A stretch of DNA of 7,815 nt, from assembly GCA_003648395.1 (NCBI GenBank), contig QMPB01000183.1, positions 1-7,815 of the forward strand, written 5' to 3'. Of the stretch, positions 1-6,823 are shown one piece after another. The translations under genes were made by a program, and so were the position numbers. The notes beneath the pieces are model-generated. The model ran no database searches. It saw nothing but the letters and a program-made list of their open reading frames with translations, and was not told the origin of the DNA. This DNA comes from Bacteroidota bacterium (GTDB lineage: Bacteria; Bacteroidota; Bacteroidia; Bacteroidales; UBA1556). Each line of letters opens with the position of its first letter. The first letter of the stretch is position 1.

Positions 1-354
1 ATATCCTTTATACTACTTATTGGGCCAATATTAGAAGAAAAATATGGAGGTAGAACATTATTATTAATGATGGCTATCACAGCTTTATTTACTGCTTTGC
101 TAAATAATATTTTCTTTAGCACGGGTATTATTGGTGCTAGCGGAATTGTTTTTATGATGATAATATTGGTTTCTTTTACCAATTCTAAAGAAAATGAAAT
201 CCCTTTAACATTTATTCTTGTACTTTTTCTTTATATTGGTAAAGAATTATTTATGGCTTTCGAAAATGATTCCACTTCACAGTTTGCTCATATAATGGGT
301 GGTTTAGTTGGTGCAGTATTTGGATTCACACCTTTTATCAAGAAAAGAATTTAG
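1..354 (+). CDS. Rhomboid family intramembrane serine protease, C-terminal part (5' end outside window)
   Basis: Rhomboids cut transmembrane segments of other proteins inside the membrane with a Ser-His dyad. The frame is open from base 1, so this is the last 117 residues of a longer protein. The ATG at 67 is internal: residues before it (GPILEEKYGG) already match the rhomboid loop ahead of the catalytic helix. The catalytic Ser lies in GASG (fragment residues 45-48, Ser codon 139-141). The second catalytic residue is the His of FAHIMGG (residue 97, codon 289-291). Their 50-residue spacing and the following GG..G..FGF helix-packing glycines fit the family. Hydrophobic helices are visible at about residues 19-40, 47-58, 68-88 and 95-112, and the protein ends in a short basic tail (KKR). 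It converges on the transporter gene with 2 bases between stops. The substrate is unknown. The family call is firm, and both catalytic residues are present. Confidence 0.87.
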   Translation: MSFILLIGPILEEKYGGRTLLLMMAITALFTALLNNIFFSTGIIGASGIVFMMIILVSFTNSKENEIPLTFILVLFLYIGKELFMAFENDSTSQFAHIMGGLVGAVFGFTPFIKKRI

Positions 355-356
355 CC

Positions 357-2543
357 TTATTTTATAGTATCTTTCTCGCTAAAGTATTTTGGAATAATAA
401 TATTATCCCAAACACTCCAAACAGGTTTTTTCTTTTTATATTCCTGACCAAGAATCCATTGTTTATATGCCTTCTCAATTGTTCCATCTTGCATTCTATA
501 ATCAATCCATTTATCGATATATCTATTCCAAACTGCACTTTTAGCAATTGGAAATACCAGCGAATTTTTCATATGAATAGGTAAAGGATTTACTACTTTA
601 TATCCATCATTAAGAATTGTAAGTGCACTAGCGCGCTCAGCACTAGTCAGATAAGCATCAATAGATATTGAATCGGGTAGTTCGTCTTGAACAAAAAATT
701 CATCAAGATCATGCATACCATATACACCTGCCGAATGGAAAAAAGAAGTAAATTCTAAAGCGATATCTTCTCTCTCAAAATATGCAATAGTAAATGTATC
801 CAAATTTATTGCAGTTTTAAATTCATCTAAATCATTATTTTCCTTTTTAACAACCAGAGCTAAAGTAACTGTCAGATAAGGTTTTGACAGTAGAACTTCT
901 TCTACATAACCACTCGAAAGAAAAATATCTGAAGCCACAATATCATAATAATCTTTTTTGATCTCATTAATTATTTGACCTTTAATAATTGGAACAAATA
1001 CAATATCTACACTTAAATCTGCTGCTAGTTGGTGCATAAGGTCTATTCCTAATCCCACAAGATTGGAATCTGAGTTATAATAACTATACGGCATAGCATT
1101 ATCATAAAAACCGACCCTTAATACTTTAGTCCTTTTTATTCTACTCAGAGAGTTTTCTCTTATCCATTTTCTTTTAGGATTACGCTTAGCCTCTTTTAAT
1201 ATAGTATATGGTTGCTCCTTACTAATGAGTTGGAATGAATCTAAAATTTCCATATTAGTAGGAATATTAGCCATATTCCATTCTAATAGTTTATTCATTC
1301 CTAGGATAGATACACTACCAATTACACCTATTACCAATACAGCACTAATAAGTTTTTTTATTTTGAAAACAAGAATACCTTGAGTAGCACTTATGGTTAA
1401 GAGCGTAAGTGTAATAAGGTGGAAAGCTCCTAAAACTACTCTAATTCTATCGGTTAGAACAGTAGAAACAACAAATAACTGGAAAGTTTCTTTAGGAATA
1501 CCTAGTAATTCAAGGCTAAAAGGAAGTCCTGTAATTGGAGCGACAAAACTACTTAATAAAGTAGAGCTAAGAAATAAAGGAAAGTCATCAAGCATCAATT
1601 CATGACCAGAATACCAAGCTGCAAAAGGAACAAAAATAAATATCATAAAAGTTCCTAGGTTTGGAAAAGGATAAGCCAAAGGCATTATTACATCAACCTC
1701 CGATTTTGCTTGATCTGAGCCTAAATTCTCTGACTCCAATATCCTTTTTATATCATCAATAAGCTGTGGAAATACAACAATTATTTTTCCTGTGGCAAAA
1801 ATTGTGATTAATGTAGAATAAGTAGCCTTAAAAATTATACGTGTAGAAAAAGGAGTAAATATTGATATAACATAAGGTAAAACCACAAAAGTGATCATAA
1901 TAACTGCAAATAAGTAAACCAGCAAATAACCTTGCAAACGACTTAAATCATCTATAGTTAAACTACTCATAACCCCTGCAGCTATACTAAATACGCCTAT
2001 AGGAGTAATCTTAACAATCATTTTATTTACATAGTTAAGTCCTTCATTTAATACCTCAAGAGGTTTTAGTAATGTTTCTTTATTTGGCAATTTCATTAAT
2101 CCAAGTCCTACAAAAATGCTAAAAAGAACAACTGCCGGCACTACATTATTGCTAAGTGAGGCAAAAGGATTTGAAGGAATATATAAATCTACTACGCTAA
2201 AAGGAACTGCTTCTGCAATAAAATCATTACTATAAAAACTTCCGCTTCCCCATTCAGGAAAAGCTAAAGGCAATACCGAGAGCCATACTAAACCTATTCC
2301 CAATAGCATTAACAGAGAATACAGACCGTACTTAACTAATTTACGCCCAGTTTCTAACGACAGTCTTCCTATATTAATAATTAATGAAAACATAATATAT
2401 GGCAATACCGTCATCTGAAGTAAACCAATAAATATATCTCCAAAAACCGAAAGCCATGACACATGTTCTCCAAATAATAAACCAAGAAGAATTCCTAGTA
2501 TTACTCCTAAAAGTACTTTTGTTGATAGAGAAATATTTTTCAT
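357..2543 (-). CDS. Fusion of SDF/DAACS-type symporter core with a C-terminal SBP_bac_3 solute-binding domain
   Basis: Probably an inner-membrane uptake carrier for amino or organic acids with its own tethered binding domain; the substrate is not deducible. Residues 1-395 look like the dicarboxylate/amino-acid:cation symporter fold: eight helices plus two hairpins. Hairpin 1 is near 241-260 (TIFATGK then FP), the helix 7 break is PNLGT at 294-298, hairpin 2 is near 333-350, and helix 8 has D365 and R368. An extra helix at about 398-419, preceded by KIKK, is followed by a very basic linker (11 Lys/Arg in residues 450-473). A type 3 extracellular solute-binding domain fills about 473-705: it starts VLRVGFYDNAMPYSY, then GLGIDLM, SKPY and TSAER. 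Ordinary DAACS carriers have about 400-450 residues, so 728 fits a full fusion, with no frameshift. The ATG at 2541-2543 begins a typical first helix. It lacks the usual NMDGT motif and the serine-rich hairpin 1 motif. Relatives with this architecture exist as far as I recall, but function is open. Confidence 0.88.
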   Translation of the reverse strand: MKNISLSTKVLLGVILGILLGLLFGEHVSWLSVFGDIFIGLLQMTVLPYIMFSLIINIGRLSLETGRKLVKYGLYSLLMLLGIGLVWLSVLPLAFPEWGSGSFYSNDFIAEAVPFSVVDLYIPSNPFASLSNNVVPAVVLFSIFVGLGLMKLPNKETLLKPLEVLNEGLNYVNKMIVKITPIGVFSIAAGVMSSLTIDDLSRLQGYLLVYLFAVIMITFVVLPYVISIFTPFSTRIIFKATYSTLITIFATGKIIVVFPQLIDDIKRILESENLGSDQAKSEVDVIMPLAYPFPNLGTFMIFIFVPFAAWYSGHELMLDDFPLFLSSTLLSSFVAPITGLPFSLELLGIPKETFQLFVVSTVLTDRIRVVLGAFHLITLTLLTISATQGILVFKIKKLISAVLVIGVIGSVSILGMNKLLEWNMANIPTNMEILDSFQLISKEQPYTILKEAKRNPKRKWIRENSLSRIKRTKVLRVGFYDNAMPYSYYNSDSNLVGLGIDLMHQLAADLSVDIVFVPIIKGQIINEIKKDYYDIVASDIFLSSGYVEEVLLSKPYLTVTLALVVKKENNDLDEFKTAINLDTFTIAYFEREDIALEFTSFFHSAGVYGMHDLDEFFVQDELPDSISIDAYLTSAERASALTILNDGYKVVNPLPIHMKNSLVFPIAKSAVWNRYIDKWIDYRMQDGTIEKAYKQWILGQEYKKKKPVWSVWDNIIIPKYFSEKDTIK

Positions 2544-2685
2544 TTATTATCTTTTAAAAGTTGAATACTATGTATATATTAAAACTAAAAACCACCCTAT
2601 TTACTAGTTAACAATAAATTAAGGTTATATTTTTATATTATGGAAGTTAATATTTTATTGTTTTATAATTCAATAATTATGTTTA

Positions 2686-2693
2686 CAAATATA
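2686..2693 (-). promoter_or_regulatory. Candidate Bacteroidota -7 element (TATATTTG) for the transporter gene
   Basis: On the minus strand this reads TATATTTG, a full match to the TAnnTTTG -7 consensus of Bacteroidota primary sigma promoters. No TTG-type -33 box is visible at the expected distance. It would give a leader of about 135 bases, which is long. It is the only full match I found in the spacer, but chance matches are common at this base composition. Confidence 0.22.
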
Positions 2694-2790
2694 TGAAACT
2701 TTATTTTTAATATATACATAAAAATAAAATTCGGATTAATAGTCCTAAATAATTATTAAAAATAAATAATAGCTCCTTTTTCAAAAACAA

Positions 2791-2823
2791 AATCCCCAAT
2801 AATCGTTATAATTATTGGGGATT
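2791..2823 (-). terminator. Rho-independent terminator of the M3 peptidase gene
   Basis: A perfect 13-bp inverted repeat (AATCCCCAATAAT / ATTATTGGGGATT, arms 2791-2803 and 2811-2823) encloses a 7-base loop. It starts 22 bases past the peptidase stop codon on the minus strand. Reading on along the minus strand, the stem is followed by TTGTTTTTG, a U-rich tract. The CCCC/GGGG block stands out in AT-rich surroundings. Direction is assigned from the T-rich side and the gene position. Confidence 0.88.
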
Positions 2824-2845
2824 CATACTAATTTTAAAACGAGGA

Positions 2846-4969
2846 CTATAAACCTTGACGTTTTAGATAGAAATCAATATTTGGCTCACGACCACGGAAG
2901 CGTTTCCACATATTATCAACATTATCTGTTCCACCAGCTGATAAAATATTCTTATAAAAAGAATCAGCAGTTGCTTTGTCGTAAAGTGAAGTTTCTGTAA
3001 ATGCGCCATAAGCATCAGCATCAAGTACTGCTGTCCATAAATATGCGTAGTAACCTGCAGCATATCCTCCTGAGAATATATGAGAATAGTATGTACTTCT
3101 ATAACGAACAGTTATTTCGCTTATTAAACCTAACTCTTTCATGGTAGCTGTTTCAAACTCGTTTACATCTCCTGTAAAAGGAGTTTCTATTTTGTGCCAA
3201 GCCATATCCAATACTCCTGCAGCAACAAATTCGCTTACCACAAATCCATTATTAAAAGTACCTGCTTTTTGCATTTTTGCTATTAATTCATCAGGAATTA
3301 CTTCTCCAGTTTTATAATGTTTAGCATAAGTTTTCAATACTTCAGGCTCCAATGCCCAGTTTTCCATCAACTGCGATGGTAATTCAACAAAATCTCTTGA
3401 AACAGCTGTTCCCGAAAGGCTTTCGTATTCGCAATTACTTAACATACCATGCAAACCGTGTCCAAACTCATGATAAAGTGTAGTAACCTCATCTAGGTTA
3501 AGAAGTGCCGGAGTATTTTCTGTTGGAGGAGTAAAATTTGTAGTAAGCGAAATAACAGGGATTATATTCTCACCTTTTTCATTACGCTGCTGCTTTCTAT
3601 AAGAAGTCATCCAAGCTCCCACTCGTTTGCTAGCTCTTGGGTAGTAATCTATATAAAGAATTGAAATAAGCTCACCTTTACGGTAAACCTCATAAGCCTC
3701 AGCCATTGGATCCATTTTTGGAAGCTCTGTGTTTAGCTTAAACTCCAAGTCATATAATTTATGGGCTACTTCAAACATTCCATCACGAACTGATTCTAGC
3801 TGAAAATATGGCTTTAATTCCTCTTCGCTTAAGTTATACTTTGCCAAACGAAGTTTCTCAGTATAATACCACCAATCCCACGGATTAACAGTTGAACTCC
3901 CTGTTTCTATTTTTGCTAAATCTTGCAAATCTACCAACTCTTCCTTAGCACGTATAATTGCTCTTTCTGCTACATTCGACATTAGAGCGTATGCTTTTTC
4001 AGGAGTTTTAGCCATATTATCCTCTAAAATAAAATGTGCCCAATTCTCATAACCCATCAAATGAGCTTTCTCAAGGCGAAGATTTACCATCTTCTTTACA
4101 TTCTCTTTATTATCAAACTCATCGTTATGGTCTCCTCTTGTTGTGTATCCAATATAAATCTCTTTGCGAAGTTCACTATCATCAGCATACGAAAGAACAG
4201 GAATCATTGAAGATTTTTGAACAGTAAAAACCCATTTGCCTTCCATAGCACTATTCTTAGCAGTAATAGCTGCAGCATCAATTACTCCTTGAGGCAATCC
4301 ACTTAATCTTTTCTCATCGCTTATTACAATTTGAAAATTATTAGTCTCTTTAAGTATATTAGAACCAAAGTTTAATGATAAAAGACCCAATTCCTTATTA
4401 ATAGATTTGAGCTTAGCTTTATCCTCTTCATTTAAGTTAGCACCACCACGTACAAAACCTTTATAAGTTTCCTTCACTAGTGTTTTCTGCTCCAAGGACA
4501 TATTTGCACGATCTGCATTCTCAAAAACAAACTTTACTTTCTTAAACAACTCATCATTCATAGAAATTTCATCATAGGCAGCAGTAACCTGTGGTGTGAT
4601 TTTTTGAGCTAAAGACTCCATTTCATCATTAGTATTACATGACAGTAGATTTTCAAATACACTTGATACTTTATCAAGAGTAGATCCACTTCTTTCCAAA
4701 GCAATAATAGTATTTTCAAGATTAGGCTCATCAGTATTATCAATAATAGCTTTCACTTCACTGCGTAATTCTACTATTGCAAGCTCATAGGCAGGTTCAT
4801 AATCCGATGTTTTAATTTTTTCGAAAGGAGGCACTCCAAAAGGAGTGTCGAAATCCTGCAAAAGAATATTTAATTCTCCATTCATGTCTTTTTCTTTAGG
4901 TTCATTTTGTTGGCATGCTGATAAGCTAATAATAACTAGCATAGCCAAAATAATATTTACATTTTTCAT
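2846..4969 (-). CDS. dcp: M3 family zinc metallopeptidase, peptidyl-dipeptidase Dcp type, predicted lipoprotein
   Basis: Dcp-type enzymes release dipeptides from the C-terminus of short peptides. The 707-residue product has the full M3A catalytic region: HEFGH at 500-504 (zinc ligands H500 and H504, catalytic E501) and E529, the third ligand, 25 residues after H504. The segment SGTAVSRDFVELPSQ after the first motif resembles Dcp more than oligopeptidase A. The late segment with H630, Y636 and Y640-Y643 (HIFSGGY...YYAYLW) matches the substrate-binding Tyr/His loop of M3 enzymes, and the C-terminus (RGREPNIDFYLKRQGL) is also Dcp-like. The N-terminus is a lipoprotein signal: MKN, a hydrophobic stretch, then LSAC with lipidated Cys at 19, followed by an acidic and basic hydrophilic tether. 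E. coli Dcp lacks such a signal, so this copy should act in the envelope. It has its own terminator downstream and lies beyond the fabD terminator, so it is probably transcribed alone. Length is normal for the family. Confidence 0.92.
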   Translation of the reverse strand: MKNVNIILAMLVIISLSACQQNEPKEKDMNGELNILLQDFDTPFGVPPFEKIKTSDYEPAYELAIVELRSEVKAIIDNTDEPNLENTIIALERSGSTLDKVSSVFENLLSCNTNDEMESLAQKITPQVTAAYDEISMNDELFKKVKFVFENADRANMSLEQKTLVKETYKGFVRGGANLNEEDKAKLKSINKELGLLSLNFGSNILKETNNFQIVISDEKRLSGLPQGVIDAAAITAKNSAMEGKWVFTVQKSSMIPVLSYADDSELRKEIYIGYTTRGDHNDEFDNKENVKKMVNLRLEKAHLMGYENWAHFILEDNMAKTPEKAYALMSNVAERAIIRAKEELVDLQDLAKIETGSSTVNPWDWWYYTEKLRLAKYNLSEEELKPYFQLESVRDGMFEVAHKLYDLEFKLNTELPKMDPMAEAYEVYRKGELISILYIDYYPRASKRVGAWMTSYRKQQRNEKGENIIPVISLTTNFTPPTENTPALLNLDEVTTLYHEFGHGLHGMLSNCEYESLSGTAVSRDFVELPSQLMENWALEPEVLKTYAKHYKTGEVIPDELIAKMQKAGTFNNGFVVSEFVAAGVLDMAWHKIETPFTGDVNEFETATMKELGLISEITVRYRSTYYSHIFSGGYAAGYYAYLWTAVLDADAYGAFTETSLYDKATADSFYKNILSAGGTDNVDNMWKRFRGREPNIDFYLKRQGL

Positions 4970-4993
4970 TAGTTAGATTTAATATTCATAAAT

Positions 4994-5025
4994 AAAAAAA
5001 GGTGTATCAAATATGACACACCTTT
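4994..5025 (-). terminator. Rho-independent terminator of fabD
   Basis: Arms 4998-5009 and 5014-5025 pair as AAAGGTGT/ACACCTTT (8 bp), one A-C mismatch, then TCA/TGA around an AATA loop. On the minus strand the stem runs directly into seven T residues (A-run 4994-5000 on the + strand), a classic intrinsic terminator. It lies 44 bases past the fabD stop and only 24 bases ahead of the peptidase start codon. The + strand side has no comparable T-run, so it works in the minus direction. Confidence 0.88.
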
Positions 5026-5069
5026 AAAGCTTTTCTTAATAATATCTATAAAAAATTATTAATATGTCA

Positions 5070-5957
5070 TTATGCTATTGCAGCACTTGATGTTTTCATC
5101 TTTCTGTTTACTTTCTTAAGCAAACCCTGTAATACTTTTCCCGGACCAACTTCTATATATTCACTCATACCGCCAGCAATCATATTATTCATAATCTGAG
5201 TCCAACGAACAGGTGATGTAAGCTGAGCAATAAGATTTTCTTTTATCATAATAGGGTCTTTAACCGACTGAGCTGTAACATTTTGATATATGGGGCAAAT
5301 TGGTGAAGAAAATTTAGTTTTAGCTATTGCTGCTGCCAATTCTTTCTTTGCTGGCTCCATTAATGGTGAGTGAAAAGCTCCACCAACATTAAGTTTCAAT
5401 GCTCTACGAGCACCAGCCTCTGTTAATTTTTCGCAAGCTATATCAATACCTTCTATACTTCCAGAAATAACTAATTGTCCAGGGCAGTTATAATTTGCTG
5501 CTACAACAACTTCATTCTTAATTTTACCGATTACTTTTTCAACAACAGTATCCTCCAAACCAACTATTGCAGCCATTGTAGAAGGCTGCAATTCGCAAGC
5601 TTTTTGCATTGCTAAAGCACGTTTAGAAACTAATTTCAACCCATCCTCAAATGACATTGCACCTGCTGCAACAAGAGCCGAAAATTCTCCTAGAGAATGA
5701 CCTGCTATCATATCTGGCTTAAATTCATCTCCCAATAATCTTGCAAGAATAACGCTATGAAGAAAAATTGCTGGTTGTGTAACCTTAGTTTGCCTTAGTT
5801 CCTCTTCGGTACCATTAAACATAATTTCTGTAATCTTAAATCCCAAAATCTTATTTGCTTTTTCAAATAAGTCTTTAGCATCTGAAGAAGCTTCGTAAAG
5901 ATCTTTCCCCATTCCTACATACTGCGCTCCCTGACCGGGAAAAACAAATGCTTTCAT
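5070..5957 (-). CDS. fabD: Malonyl-CoA:acyl carrier protein transacylase
   Basis: FabD moves the malonyl group from CoA to acyl carrier protein in the cytoplasm, supplying the extender unit for type II fatty acid synthesis. The 295-residue product is close to the usual length of about 310. Motifs visible: GQGAQ at 8-12 (oxyanion/ligand loop), nucleophile S88 in GHSLG, R113 in SKRALAMQ (malonyl carboxylate binding), catalytic H196 in GGAFHSPLM, and the closing segment YIEVGPGKVLQGL. These correspond to Ser92, Arg117 and His201 of the E. coli enzyme. The start at 5957 places the first strand MKAFVFPGQGAQ immediately at the N-terminus, as expected. No other fab or acpP gene is adjacent, so it is not in a fatty-acid cluster here. 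A strong terminator follows it, and the 115-base upstream gap holds an 11-bp inverted repeat. Confidence 0.97.
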   Translation of the reverse strand: MKAFVFPGQGAQYVGMGKDLYEASSDAKDLFEKANKILGFKITEIMFNGTEEELRQTKVTQPAIFLHSVILARLLGDEFKPDMIAGHSLGEFSALVAAGAMSFEDGLKLVSKRALAMQKACELQPSTMAAIVGLEDTVVEKVIGKIKNEVVVAANYNCPGQLVISGSIEGIDIACEKLTEAGARRALKLNVGGAFHSPLMEPAKKELAAAIAKTKFSSPICPIYQNVTAQSVKDPIMIKENLIAQLTSPVRWTQIMNNMIAGGMSEYIEVGPGKVLQGLLKKVNRKMKTSSAAIA

Positions 5958-5984
5958 TTAGTGTTAATTTAATTATTAATAACT

Positions 5985-6044
5985 ATGTCTTTATTCAATT
6001 CTTCTTTAAAATATAATATCTAAAGTAGAAACAAATAAAGACAT
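5985..6044. repeat. 11-bp perfect inverted repeat with nested stem between fabD and the BI-1 gene
   Basis: ATGTCTTTATT (5985-5995) is exactly repeated in inverse as AATAAAGACAT (6034-6044) with 38 bases between. A second, weaker stem is nested inside: CTTTA (6004-6008) with TAAAG (6021-6025), extended by two pairs past one mismatch. On the minus strand it would lie in the fabD leader or the tail of the BI-1 transcript. No T-run follows on that strand, so it is not a standard terminator for the upstream gene. On the + strand it is followed by TTCGTTTTTATTT, but no + gene precedes it. Function is unknown. Confidence 0.5.
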
Positions 6045-6072
6045 TTCGTTTTTATTTAATCTATTTAATAAG

Positions 6073-6795
6073 CTATTTTCTGTCGCCCATAAAACGAAGC
6101 AAAAATAGGAATAAATTTATGAAGTCTAAATATAAATTTAAGGCCCCCATAATCGCTAATTTATTTACATGTTCGCTAGGATGATCAATCCCTGCACCAA
6201 TTCTTTTAAGCTTCTGTACATCATAGGCTGTAAGGCCAGTAAATATCAAAACTCCTAAAAAGCTTATTATATAATCCATTGTACTACTTCCCATAAACAT
6301 ATTCACTACACTAGCAATGATAATACCTATAAGAGCCATCATAAGTAACGAACCAAATTTAGTAAGATCTGTTTTTGTAGTATAACCTACAACAGCCATT
6401 ACTATAAACATTAGCGATGTAACTAAAAAGGTTTGAAAAACTGAGCTAGCAGTATACATTAATAGAATAAAACTAAGACTCATTCCCATAAGTATAGAAT
6501 ATATTCCAAAAACAATAACTAAAGCTCCGTATGATAGTTTATTAAATCCAAAATTCATTACTAGAATAATAGCAAATGGAGCGAACATTACAACCCAACC
6601 TAAGCCTGTCATACCATCTACTGTATATAGTAGAGAATATAATTCAACATCTGTTCCAAAATAAAAAGCAGTAGCTGCCGTAATAGCTAAGGCAATACCC
6701 ATCCAAGAAAAAACATTAGAAATAAAATTCTTTGCCAAAGAACCAGTATAACCGTATAATTGCTGATCTAAATTCGATTGTTTAGTATAATTCAT
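6073..6795 (-). CDS. Bax inhibitor-1/YccA family multispanning membrane protein
   Basis: The family (BI-1, formerly UPF0005) comprises inner-membrane proteins; the Bacillus homologue YetJ is a pH-sensitive calcium leak channel, and E. coli YccA modulates FtsH. The 240-residue product has about seven hydrophobic helices, near residues 26-46, 66-82, 88-112, 117-138, 146-167, 174-190 and 213-236. Two diagnostic motifs are present: TGLTAYDVQKLK (D192) and LNLYLDFINLFLFLLRF (D224). These Asp residues correspond to the pair proposed to gate calcium in YetJ. They are 32 residues apart here because of a polar loop (about 198-212), so the protein belongs to the longer bacterial branch. The N-terminal 25 residues are polar and probably cytoplasmic. 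A good -7 promoter element lies 41 bases upstream, suggesting transcription separate from folE. The family call is firm; the cellular role in this organism is inferred only from homologues. Confidence 0.93.
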   Translation of the reverse strand: MNYTKQSNLDQQLYGYTGSLAKNFISNVFSWMGIALAITAATAFYFGTDVELYSLLYTVDGMTGLGWVVMFAPFAIILVMNFGFNKLSYGALVIVFGIYSILMGMSLSFILLMYTASSVFQTFLVTSLMFIVMAVVGYTTKTDLTKFGSLLMMALIGIIIASVVNMFMGSSTMDYIISFLGVLIFTGLTAYDVQKLKRIGAGIDHPSEHVNKLAIMGALNLYLDFINLFLFLLRFMGDRK

Positions 6796-6823
6796 CTAAT
6801 AAGCTTTTATATATTATAGAAGT

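Larger units (their letters stand above)
2544..2845. other. 302-base AT-rich intergenic spacer
   Basis: The spacer separates the start of the transporter gene from the end of the M3 peptidase gene, both on the minus strand. I find no convincing reading frame or RNA gene in it. Its right end holds the peptidase terminator (2791-2823). The remaining 245 bases or so are extremely A+T rich and would hold the transporter promoter and leader. One TATATTTG -7-like element lies at 2686-2693 (minus). A 10-base palindrome CTTTTAAAAG lies at 2551-2560, seven bases ahead of the transporter ATG, and a weak 6-bp hairpin TTATTG/CAATAA lies near 2655-2676. In sequence this AT-rich the small symmetries may be chance. 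Confidence 0.6.

Noticed and set aside
67..354. The ATG at 67 as the start of a 95-residue protein
   Set aside because: The frame is open back to base 1 and residues before 67 (GPILEEKYGG) match rhomboid sequence, so 67 is internal to a gene cut by the window edge.
362..547. A second minus-strand frame of 61 codons over the 3' end of the transporter gene
   Set aside because: It overlaps the binding domain in another frame, and the residues of the main frame match the SBP family through to the stop.
1393..1605. A + strand reading frame of 70 codons
   Set aside because: It lies fully antisense within the transporter core; the translation has no recognisable domain and is explained as a shadow of that gene.
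2815..3063. Short frames on both strands over the end of the peptidase gene
   Set aside because: The Dcp C-terminal motifs are in the main frame; the + strand frame also begins inside the terminator stem.
4036..4227. A + strand frame antisense to the peptidase gene
   Set aside because: No start signal, no recognisable protein, wholly inside a well-supported gene.
4832..4847. GC-rich hairpin CACTCC-AAAA-GGAGTG early in the peptidase gene, considered as an attenuator
   Set aside because: It falls in codons for a conserved M3 segment (TPFGVPPFE) and has no T-run, so coding constraint explains it.
6053..6072. AT-only stem (TTATT/AATAA type) just after the BI-1 stop as a terminator
   Set aside because: The stem has no G-C pair, contains mismatches and lacks a T-run on the minus strand.
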